A DNA stretch of 61,503 bases. Source: Prolixibacteraceae bacterium. Its GTDB lineage: Bacteria; Bacteroidota; Bacteroidia; Bacteroidales; Prolixibacteraceae. The translations under genes were made by a program, and so were the position numbers. Shown piece by piece: positions 42,557 through 52,456 of this stretch. The DNA is taken from the NCBI GenBank assembly GCA_019459485.1, contig JAIBEZ010000069.1, forward strand, positions 1-61,503. Direction: 5' to 3'. How positions within the stretch are numbered: the stretch's first letter is position 1; every line of letters begins with the position of its first letter. The notes under the pieces were generated by a model. The model worked only from the letters and a program-made list of their open reading frames with translations. It was not told the DNA's origin and did no database searches.

Positions 42557-45500
42557 ATGGCCTTTAACGAAAACTCCCGCGTAAAACTTCCAGCATTGGT
42601 GCATTTGTGCAAATTGGGTTATAATTATATTTCTGAAAAGAAACTTAAACAAGCTTGCGACCCGGATACCAATATCAATATCGATGTTTTGAAAAGCAAA
42701 CTTCATCAGTTTAACCCTTTGCTCAAACCAATAGAAATCGACCAATTTTTTGACAAACTCAAAATTGTGTTGGATAACGATGACCTGGGCAGGGAATTCT
42801 ACAACATTGTATCGGCAAATTCAGGAATTAAGCTGATTGATTTTGAACACATTGCAAATAACGACTTTGATTGTACTACTGAATTGACCTGTAAGAATGG
42901 TGAAGATGAATTTCGCCCTGATATAACGCTGTATGTAAATGGGTTACCATTAGCTATTATTGAAGTAAAAAAGCCGAATAACAAAGAAGGTGTGCTTAAA
43001 GAACGTGACCGCATCAACGTTCGTTTTAAAAACAGGAAGTTCCGGCGTTTCCTCAATCTGTCTCAGGTTATGCTTTTCTCAAACAATATGGAATACGATC
43101 ATGATTCAATCGTTCCAATTCAAGGTGCATTCTATAGTACAAATGCAAAGGATAAAGCCACATTCAATTGTTTTAGAGAGAAGACAGCTAAAAATGAGGA
43201 AGGAAAGCCCAATTTTTACAAGGATTTCACCTATCTCACCGTACCAGATTCAACCGAGAATTTTATTCTAACTGATAATAATTCAACAGTTATAAAGCAC
43301 ACACCCGAATACAAAACAAATAAAAGTGTAAATACGCCAACTAATCGTGTAATAACTTCTTTATTCAGTAAAGAGCGTTTCCTTTTCGCATTACGTTATG
43401 CTATTGCTTATGTGGACACCAAAAAGGAAATCGATGATGTTGAGGTTCAGGAGTTGCAAAAGCATATCATGCGCTATCAGCAAATGTTTGCCACGTTTGC
43501 CATCAAGCAAAAGTTGTCGGAAGGGGTTAAATCAGGTATTATTTGGCACACACAAGGCAGTGGAAAAACCGCTCTGGCTTTTTATAATGTAAAACATCTG
43601 ACCGATTATTATGCCTCTTTACCTAACCCGGTAGTTCCCAAATTTTACTTCATTGTCGACCGCATTGACTTGCTGACCCAAGCTAAAATTGAATTTGAAG
43701 AACGTGGGCTAACAGTGAATACGGTGAGCGATCGAGATGAATTGATGAAACAGTTTCGCTCACAAACTTCCATTTTTAACCAGCAGGGAAAGTTGGAAAT
43801 TACTGTAGTCAATATCCAGAAGTTCAAGGAAGATCAGCACAAAGTGAAAATGGATGAATATGCCATTAATCTTCAACGAATCTATTTTCTGGACGAAGCG
43901 CACCGTGGCTATAAACCCGATGGTTGTTTCCTGGCTAATTTGTTCGATTCTGATCGCGATGCCATAAAAATTGCCTTAACAGGTACGCCCCTCATTGGGG
44001 AAGAGAAAAACTCATGCAAAGTATTCGGCGATTACATCGATACGTATTATTACAACCAATCTATTGCAGATGGTTACACCCTGAAATTAATGCGCGAAGA
44101 CATTGAAAGCAATTATCGGATGGAGATTGAAAAGGTGCTGGAAGAGGTTCAGTTGAAGCGAAGTGACATCAAGAAAGAACGCATTATTGCCGATCCTCGT
44201 TATGTTGAAGCCCTGCTTAATTATATCACAGCTGACTTGATAAAAAGCCGCACATATTTTGGCGATCAGTCCATGGCTGGGATGATTGTATGTGATTCAA
44301 ACCCACAGGCAAGGGTTATGTTTCAAATTTTCAACGAGAAACAGAGCGAACACCATCTACAAGGAGCGTTGATTTTGCACGACGAAGACGATAAAGAGAC
44401 CCGCAAAGGTTACATTGAAGATTTCAAGAAAAAAGCTTCAGTTGACTTACTTATTGTAAATATCATGCTTCTTACAGGTTTTGATGCTCCAAGGCTGAAA
44501 AAGCTTTACCTGGGCCGGACCTTAAGAGATCACAATCTTTTACAGGCTCTTACCCGTGTCAATCGCCCATATAATAAATTCAAATACGGTTACATTGTCG
44601 ATTTTGCAGATATAAAAGATGCTTTTGATGCCACCAACGAAGCCTATTTAAAAGAATTGAAAAAAGAAGTTGGCGAAGAAAATATAGATACCTATTCTTG
44701 TTTATTCGAAAGTAACGAAGAAATTATAGAACAAATGAAGGACATAAAAGAAGTTCTTTTTGGCTATAATTGCACCAACGCAGAAGAGTTTTCACTGCAA
44801 ATGAATGAGATTGATGATCGGGAAAAACTCTTAACTATTAAAAAATCACTGGAACAGGCTAAAAGTCTGGCGAACGTAGTGCGTACTTTTGGAGACCCGG
44901 AATTGAAGGAACAATTTGCAAAGTTGGCAATTACCAAAGTAAATGACCTCTTTAGTGAAGTTTCGCATAGGCTTGATACAGTGAATCTTAAAAGTTCATT
45001 GCAAAACCAGGATGCAGTAAATGGAATAATCAACGAAGCGATGGCAACGATTACTTTCTCTTTCACCAAAGTAAAGGAGGAGGAATTGCGGATGCTAAGC
45101 GATGATTATACCGAAGCTTGGCAACGTACATGGGGCGAGTTCAACAAAAACTTTGATCAAACCGCGGAAGAATTTATTTCTTTGGCAAAAGTTTTTCGCG
45201 AATATTTCAAGGATAAAAACATTGAACCGGCATCTGCTGCCGAAGCCCGGGAACGTATTGGATATATGGATAGCGTGATGGAAAAAATACGTGAAATAAA
45301 CAAACGGAATAGCCAGTTGAAGCAAATGTATAATAACGATGAGAAATTTGCCCGTGCACACAAACGTGTGGTACAACGAGGATTAATTTCAAAACGGGAG
45401 TCTGAAGTTTGCGACAACTTAAATTCGATTAAACAAAAGATTGACGAAAAAGTACTACTTCGAAGAGATGTACTTCGAAACGACCCTTATTTCGAACAAA

Positions 45501-45700
45501 CAGTTCTTCAGTTAATTAGCATCGCTCTATCGAGTATTAATATTAAGGCAACTGTAGAAGAAAAACAATTTATAACAGCTCAGATTTCAAATGAATACCT
45601 TACACAATACCACAATCAGCAAATGGGACACGAGTATATTTTGCCTGGAATGAAACTCGATTTTGCCGCTGAACCTCAAAAGAATTTAGGACTTGCTTAA
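42557..45700 (+). CDS. hsdR: Type I restriction enzyme, R (motor/nuclease) subunit
   Basis: 1047 aa. N-terminal PD-(D/E)XK nuclease (PDITLY with D122; IIEVKK with E136 and K138), SF2 translocase with Walker A GSGKT (334-338), DEAH (446-449), GTPL, and the motif VI region LTGFDAPRLKKLYLGR … LLQALTRVNRPY. The C-terminal helical domain binds the methylase complex. It translocates DNA from an unmethylated target and cuts at a distance. Complete and in frame; hsdM starts 15 bp downstream. Confidence 0.96.
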   Translation: MAFNENSRVKLPALVHLCKLGYNYISEKKLKQACDPDTNINIDVLKSKLHQFNPLLKPIEIDQFFDKLKIVLDNDDLGREFYNIVSANSGIKLIDFEHIANNDFDCTTELTCKNGEDEFRPDITLYVNGLPLAIIEVKKPNNKEGVLKERDRINVRFKNRKFRRFLNLSQVMLFSNNMEYDHDSIVPIQGAFYSTNAKDKATFNCFREKTAKNEEGKPNFYKDFTYLTVPDSTENFILTDNNSTVIKHTPEYKTNKSVNTPTNRVITSLFSKERFLFALRYAIAYVDTKKEIDDVEVQELQKHIMRYQQMFATFAIKQKLSEGVKSGIIWHTQGSGKTALAFYNVKHLTDYYASLPNPVVPKFYFIVDRIDLLTQAKIEFEERGLTVNTVSDRDELMKQFRSQTSIFNQQGKLEITVVNIQKFKEDQHKVKMDEYAINLQRIYFLDEAHRGYKPDGCFLANLFDSDRDAIKIALTGTPLIGEEKNSCKVFGDYIDTYYYNQSIADGYTLKLMREDIESNYRMEIEKVLEEVQLKRSDIKKERIIADPRYVEALLNYITADLIKSRTYFGDQSMAGMIVCDSNPQARVMFQIFNEKQSEHHLQGALILHDEDDKETRKGYIEDFKKKASVDLLIVNIMLLTGFDAPRLKKLYLGRTLRDHNLLQALTRVNRPYNKFKYGYIVDFADIKDAFDATNEAYLKELKKEVGEENIDTYSCLFESNEEIIEQMKDIKEVLFGYNCTNAEEFSLQMNEIDDREKLLTIKKSLEQAKSLANVVRTFGDPELKEQFAKLAITKVNDLFSEVSHRLDTVNLKSSLQNQDAVNGIINEAMATITFSFTKVKEEELRMLSDDYTEAWQRTWGEFNKNFDQTAEEFISLAKVFREYFKDKNIEPASAAEARERIGYMDSVMEKIREINKRNSQLKQMYNNDEKFARAHKRVVQRGLISKRESEVCDNLNSIKQKIDEKVLLRRDVLRNDPYFEQTVLQLISIALSSINIKATVEEKQFITAQISNEYLTQYHNQQMGHEYILPGMKLDFAAEPQKNLGLA

Positions 45701-45715
45701 TATTTTAGATATAAT

Positions 45716-47359
45716 ATGACGACTTCATCAATTGAAATTCAAACAAAAACACTGATTGACGACCTAAAAGCAACATGCGCTTCTTATGGTCTTGGAAATG
45801 ATGGAAATGAGTACAAAATTATTACCCAGATATTTCTCTATAAATTCCTGAACGATAAATTCGGCTACGAAGTAAAAAATGTGGAACAAACGAATTATCG
45901 GACGCGACTGAAATCATCAGAAAAATGGGAAGATGCCCTCAAAGATTTCACCGACGAAGAATACAAAGATTTGCTTTCATTTTTACCTGCCGATAGCCCG
46001 AAACTCAGACGCGAGCATTTCATCAGCAATATGTGGAATCAACAGACAAAAGGTGATTTCTCAACCCTTTTTGATGCAACAATGGTCGATATTGCTAATT
46101 ACAATGCTGCAATCTTTTCCATGAAAACCGAGAGCGAAACCAAGCTTACCTTGTTCGAAAACATTACCATTCATATACCTGACAGCGGGAAACGGGATGA
46201 TTTTGCACGGGCTTTGATTGCAAAACTGGTAAACTTCAATTTTGAAAAGGTTTTCTCTCAGAAATACGATTTCTTCTCCACCATTTTTGAATACTTGATT
46301 AAAGATTACAATAAAGATGGCGGTGGTAAGTATGCTGAATATTTCACGCCTCATTCAGTAGCTTCCATTATGGCCCAACTTCTTGTGAAAGAAGGTGAAG
46401 ATATTTCTGATGTGTCTTGTTATGACCCATCTGCCGGTTCAGGTACGTTATTGATGGCTATTGCCCATGCCATTGGCGAGGAACGATGTACCATTTTCAG
46501 TCAGGATATTTCACAGAAATCGAGTAAAATGCTTCGGTTGAACCTGATTTTAAATAACCTGGTGCATTCCATACCAAATATCATTCAGGGTGACACGCTG
46601 GTATCTCCGTATCATAAAACACTTGAAGGAAGGCTGCAAAAGTTCGATTACATCGTAAGTAATCCTCCTTTTAAACTAGATTTTTCGGATACTCAACCCA
46701 AACTGATTGACCAAAAATCTCGCTTTTTTGCTGGAGTACCCGCCATTGCCAAAGCAAAGAAAGAGAGCATGGGCATCTACCTATGCTTTTTACAACACAT
46801 TATCAACTCGCTTTCGGCAAAAGGGAAAGCAGCAGTGGTCGTACCTAGTGGCTTTGTTACAGCTGGTAATGGCATTGAAAAGAAAATCCGAGAACACTTG
46901 GTAAACGAAAAAATGATCCGTGGTGTGGTTTCTATGCCCTCCAATATATTTGCAACCACCGGTACTAATGTATCGGTGCTGTTTCTCGACAAACAAAATG
47001 CAGACGGAAAAGTGGTATTGATTGATGCTTCAAAATTGGGAGCTACGGTGAAAGAAGACGGGACACAACGCACCAAATTAAGTAGCGATGACATTGATCA
47101 GATTGTAAATACATTTCACAATCGTCTTTCGGTCGAAGATTTCGCTGTAGCGGTTTCATACAACGAGATTAAAGAAAAAAATTACTCTTTCAGTGCCGGA
47201 CAATATATGGATGTTAAGATTGAATATACTGATATTACTCCGAGAGAATTTGTACTGAAAATGAATGGGTTTAGAGCAAATCTGAAAAGTCTTTTTACGG
47301 AATCGCAGGGACTGGAAATGGAGATTCAAAATCAACTGGAGGGATTAGAGTATGAGTAA
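45716..47359 (+). CDS. hsdM: Type I restriction-modification, M (methylase) subunit
   Basis: 547 aa. N-terminal helical domain, then the SAM-binding motif I DPSAGSGTL (237-245) and the catalytic NPPF (316-319) of adenine-N6 methyltransferases, with FSQDIS in motif II. With HsdS it methylates host target sites, and with HsdR it forms the cutting complex. The stop codon overlaps the hsdS start by 8 bp, so the subunits are translated in a coupled way. Confidence 0.96.
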   Translation: MTTSSIEIQTKTLIDDLKATCASYGLGNDGNEYKIITQIFLYKFLNDKFGYEVKNVEQTNYRTRLKSSEKWEDALKDFTDEEYKDLLSFLPADSPKLRREHFISNMWNQQTKGDFSTLFDATMVDIANYNAAIFSMKTESETKLTLFENITIHIPDSGKRDDFARALIAKLVNFNFEKVFSQKYDFFSTIFEYLIKDYNKDGGGKYAEYFTPHSVASIMAQLLVKEGEDISDVSCYDPSAGSGTLLMAIAHAIGEERCTIFSQDISQKSSKMLRLNLILNNLVHSIPNIIQGDTLVSPYHKTLEGRLQKFDYIVSNPPFKLDFSDTQPKLIDQKSRFFAGVPAIAKAKKESMGIYLCFLQHIINSLSAKGKAAVVVPSGFVTAGNGIEKKIREHLVNEKMIRGVVSMPSNIFATTGTNVSVLFLDKQNADGKVVLIDASKLGATVKEDGTQRTKLSSDDIDQIVNTFHNRLSVEDFAVAVSYNEIKEKNYSFSAGQYMDVKIEYTDITPREFVLKMNGFRANLKSLFTESQGLEMEIQNQLEGLEYE

Positions 47360-48689
47360 AATGTTGTTTGAAGATCTTCTATATGAGAAAGATGGATTAA
47401 TAAAAGGTCCATTTGGTGGAGATATTAAAAAATCAATATTTGTTTCAAAATCAGAAAATACCTATAAGGTCTATGAACAGGGTATTGTACTTAAAAAGGA
47501 TATAGATTATGGTGATTATTATGTGTCAAAAGAGTATTTTGAAAGAAAACTTAAACGGTTTGAAGTAAATGCTAATGATATACTTTTAACTGGCGCTGGA
47601 ACTCTTGGAGAACTTTTTATTGTGCCGCAAAATGCTCCAAAAGGAATTATAAATCAAGCTCTTTTACGTGTTCGATTAAATGGAAATATTGTAACTCGGG
47701 ATTTTTTCGTTTACTATTTTAAGTACTATATTAAATCCATAATAAGCAATATTAATGGTGATTCTGTAATACCTAATTTGCCTCCGTTGTCAATAATTAA
47801 ATCTACTATTATTGACATTCCGGATATTCCAAATCAGCAAAAAATTGCATCTGTCCTTTCTTCGTTAGATTCCAAAATCGAGCTCAACAACCGCATAAAT
47901 GCTGAGTTGGAAGCTATGGCTAAAACGCTTTATGACTATTGGTTTGTGCAGTTTGACTTTCCAGATACAAACGGCAAGCCCTACAAAACCAGCGGTGGCA
48001 AAATGGTTTGGAATGAGAAGTTGAAACGGGAGATACCGGAGGGATGGGAAATGAAAGATTTGGCTGATGTTGCTACCACTATCATGCGTGGTATTTCCCC
48101 AAGTTATAGAGAAGAAGGAGGAATATGTGTATTAAATCAAAAGTGCATTAGAGATCAGTCAATCAGCTTTGCACCTAGCCGAAGGCACGATAATGAATTA
48201 AAAGATGCAAGTTCAAGGTTAATTGAATATGGTGATGTTCTTGTTAATTCCACTGGCTTTGGAACACTTGGTCGCGTTGCAATTGTCAAACGACTAAAGG
48301 AACCAATCACTGTTGTTGATTCACATATCACGATTGTAAGAAGTGAAAGTGAAAATATCAGAAAGCTTTTTCTGGGATATTCGATGCTGATTAGGCAAAG
48401 TGAAATAGAGGGATTGGCAGAAGGATCTACAGGACAAACAGAATTGAGCAGAGTCAACTTAGGAAAATTAAAAATGGTCATTCCACCCATTGAGCTACAA
48501 TCCGTTTTTGAAAACTTCATAAATCCGCAATTCCAAAAAATGGCGAATAATGAGGCGGAGAATGAACAACTCTCCGAACTCCGCGACTGGCTGTTGCCCA
48601 TGCTGATGAACGGACAGGTAACGGTTGGCGAGACCAAGGAGAATCTGGACATGGCCGCCGAGCCTAAAGTGGAATATAATAAGCAATAG
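47352..48689 (+). CDS. hsdS: Type I restriction-modification, S (specificity) subunit
   Basis: 445 aa with two target-recognition domains. The first (about 1-170) has a weak GxxG-type start (KDGLIKGPFGGDI) and the second (about 225-400) begins PEGWEMKDLADVATTIMRG. Each is followed by a spacer helix: IPNQQKIASVLSSLDSKIEL and the C-terminal EAENEQLSELRDWLLPMLMN, as in functional HsdS. The target sequence cannot be predicted. No inverted repeats or spare TRD genes were seen next to it, so phase variation by shuffling is not indicated. Confidence 0.93.
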   Translation: MSKMLFEDLLYEKDGLIKGPFGGDIKKSIFVSKSENTYKVYEQGIVLKKDIDYGDYYVSKEYFERKLKRFEVNANDILLTGAGTLGELFIVPQNAPKGIINQALLRVRLNGNIVTRDFFVYYFKYYIKSIISNINGDSVIPNLPPLSIIKSTIIDIPDIPNQQKIASVLSSLDSKIELNNRINAELEAMAKTLYDYWFVQFDFPDTNGKPYKTSGGKMVWNEKLKREIPEGWEMKDLADVATTIMRGISPSYREEGGICVLNQKCIRDQSISFAPSRRHDNELKDASSRLIEYGDVLVNSTGFGTLGRVAIVKRLKEPITVVDSHITIVRSESENIRKLFLGYSMLIRQSEIEGLAEGSTGQTELSRVNLGKLKMVIPPIELQSVFENFINPQFQKMANNEAENEQLSELRDWLLPMLMNGQVTVGETKENLDMAAEPKVEYNKQ

Positions 48690-48694
48690 AACCT

Positions 48695-49486
48695 ATGTAT
48701 AAAGATGATTTGGTACATGAACTTATTCGATCAGCCAAAAGTTATGGATTAGCAAATTTTGGAGTCAGTTATATTCATCCATTGGAAAATACAAACAGCT
48801 CTATCATTTTTAACGAGTTAGAATATAGTTTTCAACCAAAATCGTGGCAAGCCACACAAGCAAATCCTGTTTATAGCTTACGAACAAAAAAGATACATTC
48901 CAACACGGTAACATCAGGCATTTACGAAATGCAATCATCCAACAGCTCCGATGCTTTAGCCATGAATATTTTTTGTTTTCCCGATTTTGCAAAATGGAAT
49001 GGCGTAAAAAATCTATTTGGGGTAGATACTTTTTCATCCATCCAATTCGGATTTAATCCACAAGTAGCTAAAAACGGTTCGAGTGATTCTACAGAAGTGG
49101 ATGTTTTTATTAACAAATCCATTATATGTGAATGCAAGCTAACTGAAGAAGGGTTTACTCAAAAAGAGAAACAAAACGTTGAACAGTACGATAATTTTAA
49201 AAAAGTCTTTCATGCTGATAAATTAATCCAAAATGGAAACACCTATCTTAATTATCAGCTCATTCGAAATATACTAGCAGCCTATCAACACAAGTGTCAC
49301 TTTGTGCTCATTTGCGATATGCGCCGCCCCGATTTAGTTAAGAGTTTTTATCAAACCATAAGGTGCATTAAAGACGATTTCATTGATTTAAGAACCAATT
49401 GTGAAATAATTTATTGGCAAGATATTGCCAAGGCGTGTGGAGCTGAATTGCAGCAGTTTCTTAAAGAGAAATATGGTATTTATTAA
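48695..49486 (+). CDS. PGN_0703-family putative restriction endonuclease
   Basis: 263 aa, starting 5 bp after hsdS. Core motif STEVDVFINKSIICECKL provides D136 and E146-x-K148 of a PD-(D/E)XK nuclease. The remaining layout (HKCHFVLICDMRRPDLV, CEIIYWQDIA) agrees with the PGN_0703 group found beside restriction systems in Bacteroidota. Probably an accessory nuclease of the type I locus or an independent defence enzyme. The target is unknown. Confidence 0.75.
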   Translation: MYKDDLVHELIRSAKSYGLANFGVSYIHPLENTNSSIIFNELEYSFQPKSWQATQANPVYSLRTKKIHSNTVTSGIYEMQSSNSSDALAMNIFCFPDFAKWNGVKNLFGVDTFSSIQFGFNPQVAKNGSSDSTEVDVFINKSIICECKLTEEGFTQKEKQNVEQYDNFKKVFHADKLIQNGNTYLNYQLIRNILAAYQHKCHFVLICDMRRPDLVKSFYQTIRCIKDDFIDLRTNCEIIYWQDIAKACGAELQQFLKEKYGIY

Positions 49487-49606
49487 GAATGTATAGTCAA
49501 TTTTGGCAATGGTTTGACCAAAATACAGAAATGAAATAGAAGTGAAAATTAGGAAGGCAAAGCAGCCGGAATAGAGAGAAGAAAAGCCAATATTAAACGT
49601 AGGAAT

Positions 49607-52450
49607 ATGAAACCATGGTACGAGGTTTATGACTTAATTTCAGAAGCTCTAAATAGATTCATAGAAAGTTCTGATGCAATCAAAATGAATCCTGGCAAGG
49701 CATTATATAATCGTTTTATTAATGATCCCCAATTTGTTGAAAACAACAACTGGATAAAGAAGTTTGATGAAAAGTTTAACGTTCGCAGCGTCGATCCAAT
49801 GCATATATTTGCTTCAATCAGTGCCAATAATCTCACCTTTAAAAGTCGTACTGCAAGAATTAATAAAATTTTAGAAACACTAAGTAGTGAGCCAATATCA
49901 GGTGAGATAAACTTTGACGGATGTCCTTCACTGGCTTTAATTCATATTTTATCAGCAAGGAATGAGACTTCTCAAGTAGAGGTGTGGGAATTATTTAACA
50001 GAATCCGTTCTAACAATACTAAAGGATTATTAAAAAAGGATTTTGATAGAATTAAAAGTTGGTATGGTGTTGCCTTTGGTTCATTTACAATTCTATTGTT
50101 TTGGATTAAATCAGATTGCTTTATTCCTTTTGATAAGAACACCAGGACATTTTTAATATCTGGGGGTATTATTGATCAAGAACCCAGAAGCTATGGTAGT
50201 TATATCAAACTTATAGAACGCATTGAGAAATATAATTACGAAAATGACCCTATTTATGGTTCTTCGGGCATATTTCGTGAAATTTCATTAATTGCTTATC
50301 AAACAATTGCTAAAAACGATAAGGATGTAAAACTGACAATTAATTTTCAAAAGCTTTTAGAAGAAGACAATGATAAAAATTTGGTTGAAAAAGGGAAAAA
50401 GGAACCTTCGGATGATCAAAAATCTAGACCTGCATTTAAACTTAAAAATGAGAGTAAAGAAAGACTAAAAAGTCTGGCGGAAGGTGCCAGTTTAGGATTT
50501 AAATTAGTTGCAATTAGACCATTGGAGGGTTGTAAGCAAGAATTTTTAAATGTGCTTAAAGCAAATGTGGTCTATAATTTTGATAAATCAATTTTCATAG
50601 ATAGTGATGATATTGTATATTTTTCTGATAAGAATCTAAAGCTGTATGATTTAAAAATAAAATCAGAACGAGCTTTACGAATTAATCTAAGTGCTATTGT
50701 AGGTAAAAATGGGTCAGGAAAAAGTAGTTTGATTGAATTGTTTTTTCGAATTGTAAACAATATAGCTTTTTCACGAAAAACGACTTTACAAACAGGTAAA
50801 CTTCAGCTCATTAAGGGTCTTTCTGTTGAGCTTTATTATACTCAGGGAGGGTTACTATACAAGCTAATTGTAATTGACAGTGAGGTTACAATTCAAACGT
50901 TTGAATTGCATGAAAATAAATATTTTAGACCAGTTGGTATTCCCCGAAAATTTCTAAAGCAAGATTTCAATATTTTTTTCTATACGGTTGCCGTAAACTA
51001 TTCGCATTATGCTTTGAATAGTATCTATATTGGTGATTGGGCTAGAATGCTCTTTCACAAGAACGATGCATACCAAACGCCATTGGTTGTTAATCCAATG
51101 AGAACAGATGGAAATATTAATATTAATTCCGAAAATGCGTTGGTTAAATCTCGACTGCTTGCAAATTTAATTGCTCCAATAGCGGATGAAGAAGATATTG
51201 GCTTGAGGCAATTAACTGAAAACCAGAAAGTAATTAAAATCACATTTGAACAAATTAATGACAAAAATCGAGTACTTTTTTATAGAAATACCAACGAAGA
51301 TGATGATGTTGAAGTTTTAGGAAACGCTTTAAAAACTAATTATTCGGATATATATAACCTGATTAAAGAGGTTTTTGAGTTTTCCCCAGACCACACAGAT
51401 GAGAATAATAATTTAGTAAATGAGTCGAAGAGATATATTGTAAAGAAACTTGTACGCATTTCATTAACTTATAAACACTATTCAAAATATTTCAATCAAT
51501 ATAAGATTGATTTTATTTCTACGAAAAGTTTAAAGGAATACCTTTCTCTTTTAAAGGAAGATAGGAGTCATATTGTTTACAAACTAAAGCAAGCAATCAA
51601 CTATTGGAAATATTCAGAATTGTGGCCTAGAGCAAATAAATTTGAACTACATATTGAAGATGCCGCTGATAAACTTCAGAAATTTCAGATGGAAACTGGA
51701 GAAAAACAAATAATTGAACTATTACCTCCTCCTATTTTTCGATTTGAAATCACCTTAATTGATTCATTGAAAAACGAAAGTGATTTTAACTCATTAAGTT
51801 CTGGTGAAAAACAACTAATTTATTCCACCGCCTCAATACTTTACCATCTTAAAAATCTTGACTCTGTTGCAGGAGAAAGGGGTTTAATAAAATATGATTG
51901 CATAAACCTTATCCTCGACGAAATAGAATTATATTATCATCCAGAACTGCAGAGGAGATTCGTTGGATACCTGCTTTCAATGATTGGGAAAATTGATTTT
52001 GAATATATTACGGCTCTTAATATTTGCCTTGTTACTCATTCACCCTATATTTTATCAGACATTCCAGATACTTATACCTTGAGATTAGAAGACGGTCGTC
52101 CGTCAAAAATGGAATACAAAACTTTTGGCGCTAATATACATGATCTCTTAGCCAATGAATTTTTTATGAAAAATGGGTATATGGGAGCGTTTGCGAAAGA
52201 TAAAATAAAAGAGGTAATAAAATATTTAGAAACTAAACTAAAGGATAGGTTAAATTCAAAATCGCTAGAACAAAAAACTGATGAATTTATTTGGGATAAA
52301 AATTCAGTGAAAATATTTATTGACTTTGTTGGAGAGCCACTTATTAGAAACAGTCTTCTAGATTTATACGATAAGGTATTTTTTAATAACCAAGAACAAA
52401 TCGATTTTGAAATAGCTCGTTTACTAAAACGGAAAGAACAACTTAATTAA
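49607..52450 (+). CDS. SMC/Rad50-like ATPase of a Septu-like system, with N-terminal extension
   Basis: 947 aa, with an AGGAA ribosome site just before the ATG. The ATPase part has Walker A GKNGSGKS (366-373), the ABC signature LSSGEKQ (about 730-736), Walker B NLILDEIE (D771, E772) and the H-loop LVTHSPYILSD. A coiled insertion lies between. Residues 1-280 are an extra domain not seen in classical PtuA, with the line LLFWIKSDCFIPFDKNTRTF resembling the N-terminal binding domains of McrB-like or homing-type proteins. The HNH gene starts 6 bp downstream, the standard PtuA/PtuB order. PtuA-type ATPases sense phage nucleic acid or ATP state and license the nuclease partner. Confidence 0.82.
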   Translation: MKPWYEVYDLISEALNRFIESSDAIKMNPGKALYNRFINDPQFVENNNWIKKFDEKFNVRSVDPMHIFASISANNLTFKSRTARINKILETLSSEPISGEINFDGCPSLALIHILSARNETSQVEVWELFNRIRSNNTKGLLKKDFDRIKSWYGVAFGSFTILLFWIKSDCFIPFDKNTRTFLISGGIIDQEPRSYGSYIKLIERIEKYNYENDPIYGSSGIFREISLIAYQTIAKNDKDVKLTINFQKLLEEDNDKNLVEKGKKEPSDDQKSRPAFKLKNESKERLKSLAEGASLGFKLVAIRPLEGCKQEFLNVLKANVVYNFDKSIFIDSDDIVYFSDKNLKLYDLKIKSERALRINLSAIVGKNGSGKSSLIELFFRIVNNIAFSRKTTLQTGKLQLIKGLSVELYYTQGGLLYKLIVIDSEVTIQTFELHENKYFRPVGIPRKFLKQDFNIFFYTVAVNYSHYALNSIYIGDWARMLFHKNDAYQTPLVVNPMRTDGNININSENALVKSRLLANLIAPIADEEDIGLRQLTENQKVIKITFEQINDKNRVLFYRNTNEDDDVEVLGNALKTNYSDIYNLIKEVFEFSPDHTDENNNLVNESKRYIVKKLVRISLTYKHYSKYFNQYKIDFISTKSLKEYLSLLKEDRSHIVYKLKQAINYWKYSELWPRANKFELHIEDAADKLQKFQMETGEKQIIELLPPPIFRFEITLIDSLKNESDFNSLSSGEKQLIYSTASILYHLKNLDSVAGERGLIKYDCINLILDEIELYYHPELQRRFVGYLLSMIGKIDFEYITALNICLVTHSPYILSDIPDTYTLRLEDGRPSKMEYKTFGANIHDLLANEFFMKNGYMGAFAKDKIKEVIKYLETKLKDRLNSKSLEQKTDEFIWDKNSVKIFIDFVGEPLIRNSLLDLYDKVFFNNQEQIDFEIARLLKRKEQLN

Positions 52451-52456
52451 TTATAA

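Noticed and set aside
47352-48689. Phase-variable hsdS by inversion
   Set aside because: No second hsdS, partial TRD gene, inverted repeats or local invertase was found near the gene.
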